A stretch of DNA of 64,000 bases from Actinomycetes bacterium (GTDB taxonomy: Bacteria; Actinomycetota; Acidimicrobiia; Acidimicrobiales; Palsa-688). The stretch is from contig JAJZMF010000010.1 of NCBI GenBank assembly GCA_021850325.1, positions 21,782-85,781 on the forward strand, in the 5' to 3' direction. The notes under the pieces were generated by a model. It searched no databases. It saw only the letters and a list, made by a program, of their open reading frames with translations, and was not told the DNA's origin. Position numbers and translations under genes: made by a program. Of this stretch, positions 29,322 to 38,566 are shown piece after piece (the stretch's first letter is position 1; each line of letters starts with the position of its first letter).

Positions 29322-30689
29322 CTACTCTGCCGCGTCGGCCAGGGCCTCTGACAACGAGGGGTGGACCAGGCAGCTCTCAACCAGGTCGGCAACCTTGAGG
29401 CCGGCCGTGACGGCCAGGGCGATCACCGAGATGAGCTCTGCGGCCTGGTTGCCCACCACACAGCCACCGAGCACGACCCCCGTGGCCGGGTCCGAGATGA
29501 TCTTCACGAAACCCCGGGGGTCGTCGTTGATCAGGGCCTTGGCCGAAGCACCGAAGGGCACCTTGGTCACCCTGATCTTCCGGCCGGTGGCAAAAGCCTC
29601 CGCCTCGGCCAGGCCGACGTCTGCGATCTCGGGCTCGGTGAAAACAGCCGAGGCAGCCTTGTCGTAGTCGATGTGACGGTGCTCGCGGGTGTGCAGGCCC
29701 ATGATGTGCTCAGCCACCTTGCGGCCCTGCATCGATGCCACTGAGGACAGTGGCAGCTTGCCGCACACGTCCCCCGCGGCGTAGATGTGGGGCACGTTGG
29801 TCTGGCAGTGGTGGTTGACGGTCACGTAGCCCCACTTGTCCACCGTCACTCCTGCCGCCTCCAGGCCGAGCCGGTCGGAGTTGGGGATGGAGCCCACGGC
29901 GATCAGCACGTGGCTCCCGGCCACCGTCCGCCCGTCGTCACAATGGACGACGATCCCCTGGGGCGTGCGCTCGACCCCCTCGGCACGGGCACCCTTGTAC
30001 AGCTGGACCCCACGTCGGAGCAGCTCGTCCTCCAGAGCGGCGGCCACCTCCGCGTCCTTGTGCGGCAGGACGTGCTGGCGGCTGACGATGAGGCTCACCT
30101 TGGAACCGAGGGAGCTGAACATGTGGACGAACTCGACGCCCGTCACGCCCGAGCCGACAACGACCAGGTGCTCGGGCACCTCGGGCGGTGGGTAGGCCTG
30201 ACGCGTGGTGAGGACGCGCTCGCCGTCGGGCTCGGCCCACTCGGGCAGCCGTGGACGGCTCCCGGTCGCCACCACGATGGCGTCGGCTCTCAGCACCCCC
30301 TCGCCCCCGTCAGCCAGACGGACCGCAACCGTGTGGGCGCCTGTCAGGCGGCCCTCTCCCCTCAGGGTGCGGACTCCCTGAGAGGCCAGAAGGTCTTCCA
30401 CCGAGCCCTGGAGGCGGGACGTGACCTGCTCGATCCGGCGCCGCAGCGCCGCCGCGTCGACCGAAGCGGCCTGGCTGCCCCCGCTGAGGCCGAGCCCGGC
30501 CATCCTCCTGGAGAAGCTGAGGGCACCGGCAGTGGCGATCATTGCCTTGGACGGGATGCAGTCCCAGAGGTGGGCGGCGCCGCCTACGACCTGGTCCTCC
30601 ACCAGGGTCACCTCGGCGCCCAGGCTGGCAGCGCGGCTGGCCACCTGGTTGCCGGCCGGGCCGCCACCGACGACTACGACATGGGTCAC
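29322..30689 (-). CDS. lpdA: LpdA-type NAD(P)H quinone dehydrogenase (flavoprotein disulfide reductase family)
   Basis: 455 aa. The FAD-binding Rossmann motif is VVVGGGPAGNQVA at the N-terminus, the NAD(P) motif is VVGSGVTGVEFVHMFSSLG, and IYAAGDVCG is the second FAD motif. The redox site reads GGAAHLWDCIPSK, with Cys44 present but Ala39 where the first active-site Cys would be. The same loss is seen in M. tuberculosis LpdA (Rv3303c), which reduces quinones instead of disulfides, so a quinone reductase role is inferred. GTG 30689 is chosen because upstream frame runs into pspA. Confidence 0.85.
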   Translation of the reverse strand: MTHVVVVGGGPAGNQVASRAASLGAEVTLVEDQVVGGAAHLWDCIPSKAMIATAGALSFSRRMAGLGLSGGSQAASVDAAALRRRIEQVTSRLQGSVEDLLASQGVRTLRGEGRLTGAHTVAVRLADGGEGVLRADAIVVATGSRPRLPEWAEPDGERVLTTRQAYPPPEVPEHLVVVGSGVTGVEFVHMFSSLGSKVSLIVSRQHVLPHKDAEVAAALEDELLRRGVQLYKGARAEGVERTPQGIVVHCDDGRTVAGSHVLIAVGSIPNSDRLGLEAAGVTVDKWGYVTVNHHCQTNVPHIYAAGDVCGKLPLSSVASMQGRKVAEHIMGLHTREHRHIDYDKAASAVFTEPEIADVGLAEAEAFATGRKIRVTKVPFGASAKALINDDPRGFVKIISDPATGVVLGGCVVGNQAAELISVIALAVTAGLKVADLVESCLVHPSLSEALADAAE

Positions 30690-30699
30690 CTGGGGCCGC

Positions 30700-31575
30700 T
30701 CAGCTCTCTGCCGGGGGCACCGGTGCCTGCAGCCCCTCGACGGAGGCGCCTGCCCCGGGAGGCGCGGGCTGCACCGCCTCCTCCGCCTCCACAGTCGCCC
30801 TGTCGAGGACGCCCTGGGCACCCCCCGGCAAGGCGGCCGAACTGCCCGGGCCCGCCGGCAGGCCCATTTGGGACCTCAGCATGTCGAGGCGCTGCTGTGC
30901 CTCGATGTTCACGCTCGCCTGCTCGATCTCCATCATGCGGCCTTCCACGCTCTGGCCGGCCAGCTCCGCCGTACCGAGCGCCTTGGCGTACTGCTGCTCG
31001 ATCTTCTGGCGCACATCGTCGAAGGTGGGGACGTCCTGGCCCACCGTCTGGGACAGGCTGGCCATGGCCGTGTTGAGCTGCTGCTGCATCCGGGCCTGGT
31101 CGAGCTGGGAGAGCAGCTTCTGGCGCTCGGCGAGCTTCTGCTGCAGGGCGTTGGCGTTCTGCTGCACCGCAGCCTTTGCCTGCTGGGCCGCTTGAGTGGA
31201 CTGGAGGTGCATCGTCTTCAGGTCGTCGACCCGCTTCTCGGTCGCGATCAGCCGGTTCGCGAAGGCCTCGGCGGTCTGGTTGTACTCGGTGGCCTTGGCG
31301 GCGTCCCCTCGGGCTGCGGCGTCGTTGGCCATCTGGAGGGCCTGGCGCGTAGAGGTGCTGATCTTCTCCAGCTCCTGCATCGACCGGTTGAGCTGGAGCT
31401 CGGTCTGCTTCTGGTTGGCGATGACGCTCGCCGCCTGCTCGACGAGCCGACGGTGCTGGTCCTGGGCCTCCGCCATGGCCTGCTCCAGTTGGACCTTGGG
31501 GTCGGCCGTCTCCTCCAGCCGGCCAGAGAGCTTCGCTACCAGGTACTTCCACCTGCGGCGTAGGACTTTCCACAT
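30700..31575 (-). CDS. pspA: PspA/IM30 family membrane-stress protein
   Basis: 291 aa, mostly long amphipathic helices. PspA/Vipp1 proteins polymerise on stressed membranes. The N-terminal helix MWKVLRRRWKYLVAKLSG could bind lipid, and the coiled coil spans about 20-215. The C-terminus is Pro/Gly/Ala-rich and longer than in E. coli PspA. ATG 31575 is chosen over an ATG three codons earlier because TAGCAT lies exactly 7 nt upstream. The neighbours are a membrane coiled-coil protein upstream and lpdA 10 bp downstream. Confidence 0.93.
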   Translation of the reverse strand: MWKVLRRRWKYLVAKLSGRLEETADPKVQLEQAMAEAQDQHRRLVEQAASVIANQKQTELQLNRSMQELEKISTSTRQALQMANDAAARGDAAKATEYNQTAEAFANRLIATEKRVDDLKTMHLQSTQAAQQAKAAVQQNANALQQKLAERQKLLSQLDQARMQQQLNTAMASLSQTVGQDVPTFDDVRQKIEQQYAKALGTAELAGQSVEGRMMEIEQASVNIEAQQRLDMLRSQMGLPAGPGSSAALPGGAQGVLDRATVEAEEAVQPAPPGAGASVEGLQAPVPPAES

Positions 31576-31582
31576 GCCTCGC

Positions 31583-31588
31583 ATGCTA
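31583..31588 (-). promoter_or_regulatory. -10 element, leaderless pspA start
   Basis: TAGCAT on the minus strand, 7 nt before the ATG at 31575. Confidence 0.4.
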
Positions 31589-31608
31589 CGCCCGCGACCT
31601 CGCCGGGG

Positions 31609-32400
31609 CTACCCGGGCCCACCCGGGCCGCCGGGCCGGCTCTCCCGGCGCGCCTCGTCCATGGCGCTCACCAGTGAGCCGACGGCCGAAGTGAGGGCGT
31701 CCAGCGCTTCGGCGGCCGGGCCGGGCGACGCCAGCAGGCGCCCGCACATGGTCGCCAACTGCTCGAGCTCCTCCACCAGAGCGCTCAGTCGGCCCGACAG
31801 CTCGTCTGCTGCCTGCTGGGCACCGTGCAGGGACCGGAGCTCGGCCGCCAGTAGCTCCTCGCGCCCCTGCAGGGCCGTTCGGTCCGGCCTGGCACCGGCA
31901 CCGGCACCGGCACCGGCACCGAGGGCGCTCTGTACGTCCTCCAGCGCAGAGGCCACCTGCTGCAACCGGTCCCCGGGGGCCAGGGAGGCGCCCGTGCGGG
32001 CCATTCCCCACTGCTCCTCTACCGCCGCCGCAGCCATGGCGCCGGCCCGGGACACCTGGTCGGCCAGGGGACCGGGCGGGCAGTCCCGGGCGAACTGCTG
32101 GAGCTGCGCGCGTGCCCGAAGTGCTCTCGCCGTGAGGGACCGCCAGGGTTCGGGCACCGCCCATGGGTCCACCCGGGCCTCACGACGCAGGGCACGGCTG
32201 CGCCGGAGCGACCTTCGTCGCATGTAGGCCCAGCCCAGCCGGGCCCCGTAGGCGGCCACGCCCAGCGCCGCCGCCACCGGCAGGCCGAGATGAGCTGCCT
32301 CCCCCACCGCCACGCCGGCCCCTGCTGCGACGATGGCGCTCGGGGACGCTGCCGCCCGGGCCACGCTCGGTAGCCGGTTGTCGGGCCGCTTGTCCAGCAC
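31609..32400 (-). CDS. membrane-anchored coiled-coil protein next to pspA
   Basis: 263 aa, no family recognised. A hydrophobic hairpin lies at about 19-55 (SAIVAAGAGVAVGEAAHLGLP and following), then an Arg-rich cytoplasmic stretch and predicted coiled coil to about 250, interrupted by a Gly-Ala repeat (from a 6-bp tandem repeat, 31891-31920). TAGCCT (32408-32413) lies 7 nt before the GTG. Its place directly upstream of pspA suggests a PspA membrane partner. This is inference from position and topology. Confidence 0.7.
   Translation of the reverse strand: MLDKRPDNRLPSVARAAASPSAIVAAGAGVAVGEAAHLGLPVAAALGVAAYGARLGWAYMRRRSLRRSRALRREARVDPWAVPEPWRSLTARALRARAQLQQFARDCPPGPLADQVSRAGAMAAAAVEEQWGMARTGASLAPGDRLQQVASALEDVQSALGAGAGAGAGARPDRTALQGREELLAAELRSLHGAQQAADELSGRLSALVEELEQLATMCGRLLASPGPAAEALDALTSAVGSLVSAMDEARRESRPGGPGGPG
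31891..31920. repeat. GGCACC x5 microsatellite
   Basis: Five perfect copies of a 6-bp unit, encoding a Gly-Ala run within the coiled-coil protein. It is probably prone to length change in steps of two residues. Confidence 0.85.
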
Positions 32401-32407
32401 GGCCCCG

Positions 32408-32413
32408 AGGCTA
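32408..32413 (-). promoter_or_regulatory. -10 element, leaderless start of the 31609-32400 gene
   Basis: TAGCCT on the minus strand, 7 nt before the GTG at 32400. Confidence 0.4.
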
Positions 32414-32510
32414 GAGCGCCCCTGGCTGCCGCGGCCGCCACCCGGGCGGGCCCGGGCACCGTTTGCGTGACCGGCGTGCCGTGGTAGACAGGGCCGGTAG
32501 AGCAGTCCCG

Positions 32511-34862
32511 ATGTCGCCTCACCTCCTGACCATCCCGGCTGCCGGGGTTTTTCCGCGGTCTCGCGCCGCTGGCGCGCACGGCCGCAGGGGCGTACGGGGC
32601 CAGGTCCGCGTCCACGGCATGCTCATCCCGCTCCTGTTCGCCGGTCTGCCTGTCACCACGGCGGCCCCGTCGGCACCAGGTAGCGGGTGGGCCCCTCGGT
32701 CCACTGCCCCGGGACAGGGCGTTTCCGTGTACGGGCCGGGCCCGCGCTTCGTCCAACGCTGGGTGCAGGGGCCGTTCCCGGGTGACCAGGGCGCGCCCAT
32801 CGCCCTTTCCTCGCCGGTGCCGGCCACCCTCGACCCCTCCGGACCGGCCGTCGTCGTGGGTGACCGCTCAGGGTACCTGTACGCGTTCCACCTCGACGAC
32901 GGCTCGACCGTGCCCGGTTGGCCCGTCTACGACGGGGGAGCGCCCATCGACTCGACCCCCTCGGTGGCAGATCTCGGGGGCTCCGCCTTGGGCACCGTGT
33001 TCGTGGGTGAGGGCAACGCGTCCCACTACGGCACCGGCGGTTACGAGGCCTTCGGCCCGACCGGTCTCGCTCTCTGGCGTGCCCAGGTGGGCGAGCCGGC
33101 CAGCGACGCCCATCCCGCCTATGCCGTTCAGGCCTCGCTCACCGTCACCGACCTGCAGGGCACACCGGCGGTGTTCGCCGGTTCGCTGGGCCAGGAGGCC
33201 TACGCCCTCAACGCGTCGAGCGGCGCCACCCTGCCCGGCTTCCCCTTCTTCAGCGCCGACAGCGTGTTCTCCACCGCTGCTGCTGCCGACCTCTACGGCA
33301 ACGGCGCAACCGAGCTCGTGCTGGGAGGGGCGTCCACCCGGGGCTTCGCCCTGGGACAGGGGTACCACAGCGGTGGCCACCTCCGGGTCCTCAGCGCCAC
33401 CGGCTCGCTCGTGTGCCACCACGACCTGGACCAGGAGGTCGACTCCTCTCCCGCCGTCGGGCCCTTCCTGAGCGGTGGGACGCTCGGAGTGGTGGTCGGG
33501 ACGGGTTCGTTCTACTCCCAGGCCACGGACAGCAACATGGTCTACGCCTTCGGCACGCACTGCAACCCCGTGTGGTCGGCCCGGCTCGACGGCTTCACCG
33601 GCTCGGGCCCCGCACTGGCGGACCTGACGGGCAACGGCCAACTGGACGTGGTCGAGGGCACCGACAACGGAGCGGCCGGTTCGGTATGGGCCCTGGACGG
33701 GGCCGACGGCAGCGCTCTCTGGCACGTCTTCGTGGGCGGGAGGGTGATAGGCGGCGTGGTCACGGCCGACCTGAGCGGTCACGGCTACCAGGACGTGCTG
33801 GTCCCGACCACCCAGGGGGTCTACGTGCTGGACGGGCGCAACGGCTTCCTCCTGGCGGTGCTCGCGCCCCACGACGGGTTCCAGGGCTCCCCCCTGGTCA
33901 CCGACGACGCCGATGGGCTCGCCGGGGTCACCGTCGCCGGTTACACGGGTGCCAACGAGGGTGTGGTCGCCCACTACGAGGTACTGCACAGCAACGGGGC
34001 GGCGGCGGTGGGACCGGGTGCCTGGCCCATGTTCCACCACGACCCGCAGCTGTCGGGCACCACGGGGACGACAGGGGGCCCCACCCTGCCCGCCTGCGAC
34101 GTACCCTCGGCTGCCGAGCCCGGCTACCAGGTGGCGTCCGCTGACGGCAGCGTGAGCAGTTTCGGGCAGCCGGCATGTGGCTCTGCTGCAGACGTGACCG
34201 CAGGTACGACGGCCGTGGCCATCACCATGTCCCCCGCCGTCGGTGGCTACTGGATGGCGTTGGCCGATGGGGCGGTGCTCGCCTTCGGCGCCGCCCGGGA
34301 CCTCGGCTCCCTCGCGGGCCGGCGCCTGGCGGCGCCCGTGACAGCCATGGCGGCCACCCCCGACGGCAACGGCTACTGGTTGGCGTCAGCCGACGGTGGC
34401 GTCTTCGCTTTCGGCGACGCCGCGTACATGGGCTCACCGGGACCGGCAGGGGGCAGGACGGTCGCCGTCATCTCCAGCCCCGACGGCCAGGGCTACCTGG
34501 TCGTGACCGCCGACGGCGCCGTCCACCCCTACGGCGACGCCCGCTACCACGGCTCCATGGCAGGGCGCGCCCTCACCGCTCCCATCGTCGCCGCCGCTGA
34601 GGACCCCGCCACGGGCGGTTACTGGCTCCTCGGAGCCGACGGCGGCGTCTTCGCTTTCGGTGCGCCCTACGAAGGTGCCGCCACCTCATCAGCAAGGGGT
34701 GGGCGCATGGTGGCTATCGCGGCGACCGCGGACGGCCGGGGGTACTGGGTGGCGTCGCAGGACGGAGCTGTGCTCGCCTTCGGCGACGCCCCCTTCCTGG
34801 GCTCCGTCCCGGCCCGGGGAGAACCGGGCGCGGTGACGGCGATGGCCGGCAGCGCCGGCTGA
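32511..34862 (+). CDS. secreted FG-GAP/VCBS propeller protein with six C-terminal GYW repeats
   Basis: 783 aa. A hydrophobic export signal (MLIPLLFAGLPVTTAA) follows a basic N-region. Residues about 60-530 form FG-GAP-like repeats (PSVADLGGSALGTVFVG, AAADLYGNGATELVLGG, PALADLTGNGQLDVVEG, VVTADLSGHGYQDVLV) typical of seven-bladed propellers. After a Thr/Gly linker come six repeats of the G-Y-W-x5-D-G-x-V-x-A-F-G-D type (for example GYWLASADGGVFAFGDA). No catalytic site is seen. It is probably a surface adhesion or binding protein. The start is uncertain: ATG 32511 lies behind a TTGCGT-N16-TAGACA promoter-like pair, and ATG 32619 would leave only the hydrophobic signal core. Confidence 0.8.
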   Translation: MSPHLLTIPAAGVFPRSRAAGAHGRRGVRGQVRVHGMLIPLLFAGLPVTTAAPSAPGSGWAPRSTAPGQGVSVYGPGPRFVQRWVQGPFPGDQGAPIALSSPVPATLDPSGPAVVVGDRSGYLYAFHLDDGSTVPGWPVYDGGAPIDSTPSVADLGGSALGTVFVGEGNASHYGTGGYEAFGPTGLALWRAQVGEPASDAHPAYAVQASLTVTDLQGTPAVFAGSLGQEAYALNASSGATLPGFPFFSADSVFSTAAAADLYGNGATELVLGGASTRGFALGQGYHSGGHLRVLSATGSLVCHHDLDQEVDSSPAVGPFLSGGTLGVVVGTGSFYSQATDSNMVYAFGTHCNPVWSARLDGFTGSGPALADLTGNGQLDVVEGTDNGAAGSVWALDGADGSALWHVFVGGRVIGGVVTADLSGHGYQDVLVPTTQGVYVLDGRNGFLLAVLAPHDGFQGSPLVTDDADGLAGVTVAGYTGANEGVVAHYEVLHSNGAAAVGPGAWPMFHHDPQLSGTTGTTGGPTLPACDVPSAAEPGYQVASADGSVSSFGQPACGSAADVTAGTTAVAITMSPAVGGYWMALADGAVLAFGAARDLGSLAGRRLAAPVTAMAATPDGNGYWLASADGGVFAFGDAAYMGSPGPAGGRTVAVISSPDGQGYLVVTADGAVHPYGDARYHGSMAGRALTAPIVAAAEDPATGGYWLLGADGGVFAFGAPYEGAATSSARGGRMVAIAATADGRGYWVASQDGAVLAFGDAPFLGSVPARGEPGAVTAMAGSAG

Positions 34863-34885
34863 ACCCAGTGGCGCTAGTCTCGGCC

Positions 34886-36127
34886 ATGACCTCCGTGAGC
34901 GAACTCGGGCGGCGGGCCAAGACGGCCAGCCGGGCACTCGCCACAGCGTCCACAGCTGCCAAGGACGCCGCCCTCCTGGCAGCGGCCGACCTGATCGAGC
35001 AGAACGTCGGCTCCTTGCTGAGCGCCAATGCCCGGGACGTGGAACGCGCCCTGGCCGAGGGCGTGACAACGACCGTCGTTGACAGGTTGCGCCTGAGCGA
35101 GGCCCGCGTCGGCTCCATGGCGTCCGGCCTACGCCAGGTGGCAGGCCTGCGGGACCCGGTGGGAGAGGTCACCGAGGGCTGGACGAGGCCCAACGGGCTG
35201 CGCATCGAAAAGGTCCGGGTGCCCCTCGGGGTGGTCGCCATCATCTACGAGAACCGGCCCAACGTCACGAGCGACGCAGCCGGGTTGTGCGTCAAAGCAG
35301 GTAACGCGGCCTTCCTGCGCGGTAGCTCGACAGCCATCGAGTCCAACCGTGCGGTGGCAGCACTGCTGCGGGAGGGCGCCGCCAAGGCCGGGCTGCCCGA
35401 GGACTGCGTCGTACTGGTGGAGGACACCAGTTACGGGTCGGCCCGCGAGTTCATGCGCCTGCGCGACGTCGTCGACTGCCTCATACCCCGGGGAGGGCCC
35501 TCGCTCATCCAGGCTGTCCGCGACAACGCCACGGTGCCCTACGTGATAGACGGCGACGGTAACTGCCACGTGTACGTCGACGCATCGGCAGACCTGGACA
35601 TGGCGCTGTCCATCCTGGTCAACGGCAAGATGCAGAGACCGAGCGTGTGCAACGCGACCGAGTCCCTGGTGGTGCACGCCGACGTGGCGGCGGACTTCCT
35701 GCCCCGGGCCGCCCGTGCCCTCGAGGGTGTGCGCCTCGTCGGCGACGACGTGGCGCGCGCCCTGGTGGAGGGCATGGAGCAGGCGACCGAGGAGGACTGG
35801 GGCCGCGAGTACCTCGGGCTGGCGCTCAGCGTCCGGGTGGTCGACGACCTCGATGCCGCCATCGCCCACGTGCAGCGTTACAGCAGCGGTCACACCGAGG
35901 CCATCGTGACCCGCGACCTGCTGGCCGCGCAGAGGTTCACCAGGGAGGTCGACGCGGCTGCGGTCATGGTCAACGCGTCGACCCGCTTCACCGACGGGGA
36001 GCAGTTCGGCTTCGGGGCCGAGATCGGCATAAGCACCCAGAAGCTCCATGCCCGTGGGCCCATGGGCCTGCGTGAGCTGACCACGACCAAGTACATCGTC
36101 ACCGGCGAGGGCCAGATCCGCAGCTGA
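34886..36127 (+). CDS. proA: gamma-glutamyl phosphate reductase
   Basis: 413 aa ALDH-fold enzyme. It reduces glutamyl-5-phosphate to the semialdehyde with NADPH (proline synthesis). IYENRPNVTSDAAGLCVKAGNA is the cofactor region, the catalytic Cys lies in MQRPSVCNATESL, and FTDGEQFGFGAEIGISTQKLHARGPMG closes the fold. An in-frame GTG at 34868 exists, but ATG 34886 gives the family N-terminus, with TAGTCT 5 nt upstream. proB is not in the window. Confidence 0.97.
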   Translation: MTSVSELGRRAKTASRALATASTAAKDAALLAAADLIEQNVGSLLSANARDVERALAEGVTTTVVDRLRLSEARVGSMASGLRQVAGLRDPVGEVTEGWTRPNGLRIEKVRVPLGVVAIIYENRPNVTSDAAGLCVKAGNAAFLRGSSTAIESNRAVAALLREGAAKAGLPEDCVVLVEDTSYGSAREFMRLRDVVDCLIPRGGPSLIQAVRDNATVPYVIDGDGNCHVYVDASADLDMALSILVNGKMQRPSVCNATESLVVHADVAADFLPRAARALEGVRLVGDDVARALVEGMEQATEEDWGREYLGLALSVRVVDDLDAAIAHVQRYSSGHTEAIVTRDLLAAQRFTREVDAAAVMVNASTRFTDGEQFGFGAEIGISTQKLHARGPMGLRELTTTKYIVTGEGQIRS

Positions 36128-36170
36128 AGGCCGGCCTCCCGCCGGTGGGCGAGGTACCCGGGGCCCCACC

Positions 36171-36176
36171 TAACAT
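36171..36176 (+). promoter_or_regulatory. -10 element, leaderless start of the MoxR-VWA cluster
   Basis: TAACAT, ending 7 nt before the ATG at 36184. Confidence 0.4.
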
Positions 36177-36183
36177 GGCCGGG

Positions 36184-37080
36184 ATGACAGCGCAGGAGCC
36201 GACCAGCCCCCACTTCTCGAGCCCTCAGGCCGTGACCGAAGGCTTGAAGGCGGTGGGCTACCTGGCCGACGAAGCCATTTCGTCCGTCGTCTTCCTGGCC
36301 GAGCGCCTCGGCAAACCGGTGCTCGTCGAAGGGCCGGCCGGGACCGGCAAGACACAACTGGCCAAGTCGGTGGCGGAGATGACCGGAGCCAGGCTGGTCC
36401 GCCTGCAGTGCTACGAGGGGCTCGACGAGTCCAAGGCCCTGTACGAGTGGAACTACAAGAAGCAGTTGCTGCGCATACAGGCCGAGCAGGTCGCGGCCCA
36501 GGACGAGACCTGGGACCAGCTCGAACAGGACATCTTCTCCGAACCGTTCCTCATGGCCCGGCCCCTGCTGGAGGCCATCAGGGCGACAGAGCCGGTCGTG
36601 CTGCTGGTGGACGAGGTGGACAGGGTGGAGGTCGAGACCGAGGCCCTCCTGCTGGAGGTGCTGTCGGAGTACCAGGTCTCGGTCCCCGAGATGGGCACCG
36701 TCAAGGCGACCCGTGTGCCCATGGTCGTGCTCACCTCGAACAACACCCGCGAGCTCTCCGAAGCCCTGAAGCGCCGCTGCCTCTTCCTGCACCTCGACTA
36801 CCCCGACGCCCAGCGCGAGCGCGAGATCGTCCTGGCCAAGGTCCCCGGCATCCGGGAGGACCTGGCAGACCAGGTGGTGCGCACGGTCCAACTGCTCCGT
36901 GGCCTGGAGCTGAAGAAGGCCCCCTCGGTCTCCGAGACCCTCGACTGGGCCCGGACGCTGCTCCTGCTCGGGGTGTCTGAGCTCGAACCCGCCGTCGCCA
37001 CCCGCACGCTCAATGTGCTGCTCAAGTACAGGGCCGACATCGAACGCGCCGAGCGGCACCTGGCGGGAGCAGCGAGCTGA
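36184..37080 (+). CDS. MoxR-type AAA+ ATPase (CoxD-like)
   Basis: 298 aa. Walker A is EGPAGTGKT (about 49-57), Walker B is VVLLVDEVDRVEVETEALLL, and sensor 1 is MVVLTSNNTRELSEALKRRC with the Arg finger region. LHLDYPDAQREREIVLAKVPG is typical of the CoxD/NorQ-like MoxR subgroup that works with a CoxE-type VWA protein to remodel metalloenzymes or complexes. That partner is encoded 14 bp downstream. No CO dehydrogenase gene is nearby, so the client is unknown. In-frame ATGs at 36145 and 36175 are less favoured because the -10 overlaps them. Confidence 0.9.
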   Translation: MTAQEPTSPHFSSPQAVTEGLKAVGYLADEAISSVVFLAERLGKPVLVEGPAGTGKTQLAKSVAEMTGARLVRLQCYEGLDESKALYEWNYKKQLLRIQAEQVAAQDETWDQLEQDIFSEPFLMARPLLEAIRATEPVVLLVDEVDRVEVETEALLLEVLSEYQVSVPEMGTVKATRVPMVVLTSNNTRELSEALKRRCLFLHLDYPDAQREREIVLAKVPGIREDLADQVVRTVQLLRGLELKKAPSVSETLDWARTLLLLGVSELEPAVATRTLNVLLKYRADIERAERHLAGAAS

Positions 37081-37094
37081 TCGCACCGGCGGCC

Positions 37095-38504
37095 ATGGCA
37101 GCTCAACGCGAGGCTCACGAGGTCGCCGGGGGCCTGCTGACCACGCTGGCCCGGCTCGTCGACGAGCTGAGAGCGGCGGGCGTCCCCGTCAGTACCACGG
37201 AAGTCGTTGACGCCACCGAGGCCCTGCGGCACCTGCCCCTCGAGGACAGGCCGGCGCTCAAAGCCGGCCTCGGGGCGGCGCTGGTGAAGCAGGAGGGCCA
37301 CCTGAAGACCTTCGGCACCCTGTTCGAGCTGTTCTTCTCCCTGCAGCCGGGGCTGGTGGAGGACGGCGGGGAGGGCGCAGGCATGGGGACGGCACAGGAG
37401 GGCAGCGCTGAGCCGAGCTCCTCCGAGCTCGCCCAGATGGCGCTGGACGCCATGCTGAGGGGGGACGCCCAGTTGATGAAGGCGCTGGCCCGGGCCGCCG
37501 TCCAACGCTACGCGGGCATGGAGCCAGGTCGGCCAGTGGGCGGGAGCTACTACGCCTTCAGGGCCCTGCGCCAGCTCCAGGTGGACGCCCTTCTCGCCCG
37601 TCTGCTCGCCCAGGCCCAGGAGACGGGCGGCCTGGCGGGTATGGCCGAGGCGGACGAGTACCGCCGCCGCCTGCAACAGCTCCGCCACGAGGTCGAGTCC
37701 GAGGTCAACCGCAGGCTAGTCGCGGACAGGGGTGCCCCGGCCGTGGCCCGGGCCGTGAGGCGGCCGCTGCCCGAGGACGTCGACTTCATGCACCTGGGCC
37801 ATGACGAACTGGCCGCCCTGCAGCGCAACATCCAACCCCTGGCCCGCAAGCTCGCCGTCCACCTGGCCCACAAGCGCAGGAGAGGGCACCAGGGCCGCCT
37901 CGACTTCAGGGCGACCATGAGGAGGTCGCTGGCAACAGGAGGCGTCCCCGTCGAACCACGTTTCAAAGCGCCCCACCGGTCCAAGCCCGAGCTGTGGGCC
38001 CTGGCCGACATCTCGGGTTCGGTGGCTGCTTTTGCCCGGTTCACCCTGCAACTGGTCTACGCCCTGTCCTCCCAGTTCTCACGTACCAGGGCCTTCGCCT
38101 TCATCGACGGGGTGGACGAGGTGACGGACCTCCTGAGAGGTGCTCCCGACATGGCGGCGGCCGTCCACAACATCAACACCCAGGCCGACGTGATCTGGAC
38201 CGAGGGCCATTCCGACTACGGGCACGCCTTGAGCGACTTCGTGGCCCGGTGGGGCCGTGACCTGACGCCGCGCGCCACGGTGCTGGTGCTCGGGGACGCC
38301 CGCAACAACTACCACCAGGTCGAGAGCTGGGCGGTGGCGGAGATAGGCGGGCGCGCCCGCCAGGTGTGGTGGTTGAACCCCGAGCCGCGGGCCTACTGGG
38401 ACACCGGCGACTCGGTCCTGGCCCAGTACGCGGTCCACTGCACGGGTGTCGAGGAGTGCCGCAACCTGCGCCAGCTACGCCGGTTCGTCGAGCAGCTGCC
38501 CTGA
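37095..38504 (+). CDS. VWA domain protein, CoxE-like
   Basis: 469 aa. A helical N-terminal region (about 1-270) has charged and Gln-rich stretches, then a CoxE-type von Willebrand A domain. The MIDAS motif is D305-I-S-G-S309 in LWALADISGSVAAFARFTL, and later residues are in AFIDGVDEVTDLL and TVLVLGDARNNY. VWA partners of MoxR ATPases form the adaptor that binds clients. The protein ends with YAVHCTGVEECRNLRQLRRF, which resembles CoxE C-termini. It is in one transcript with the MoxR gene upstream, and the SPFH gene follows after 62 bp with its own ribosome binding site. Confidence 0.9.
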   Translation: MAAQREAHEVAGGLLTTLARLVDELRAAGVPVSTTEVVDATEALRHLPLEDRPALKAGLGAALVKQEGHLKTFGTLFELFFSLQPGLVEDGGEGAGMGTAQEGSAEPSSSELAQMALDAMLRGDAQLMKALARAAVQRYAGMEPGRPVGGSYYAFRALRQLQVDALLARLLAQAQETGGLAGMAEADEYRRRLQQLRHEVESEVNRRLVADRGAPAVARAVRRPLPEDVDFMHLGHDELAALQRNIQPLARKLAVHLAHKRRRGHQGRLDFRATMRRSLATGGVPVEPRFKAPHRSKPELWALADISGSVAAFARFTLQLVYALSSQFSRTRAFAFIDGVDEVTDLLRGAPDMAAAVHNINTQADVIWTEGHSDYGHALSDFVARWGRDLTPRATVLVLGDARNNYHQVESWAVAEIGGRARQVWWLNPEPRAYWDTGDSVLAQYAVHCTGVEECRNLRQLRRFVEQLP

Positions 38505-38525
38505 TCCGGACCGGCCACAGAGGGC

Positions 38526-38556
38526 TACCCTGGTCACAGACCCCCAGCGCAGGAGG
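38526..38556 (+). promoter_or_regulatory. -10-like hexamer and ribosome binding site before the SPFH gene
   Basis: TACCCT (38526-38531) could serve as a -10. A perfect AGGAGG (38551-38556) lies 10 nt before the ATG at 38567 and fixes the start. The same bases lie in the short gap after the VWA gene, so internal transcription is possible. Confidence 0.4.
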
Positions 38557-38566
38557 CCCGCCAGCG

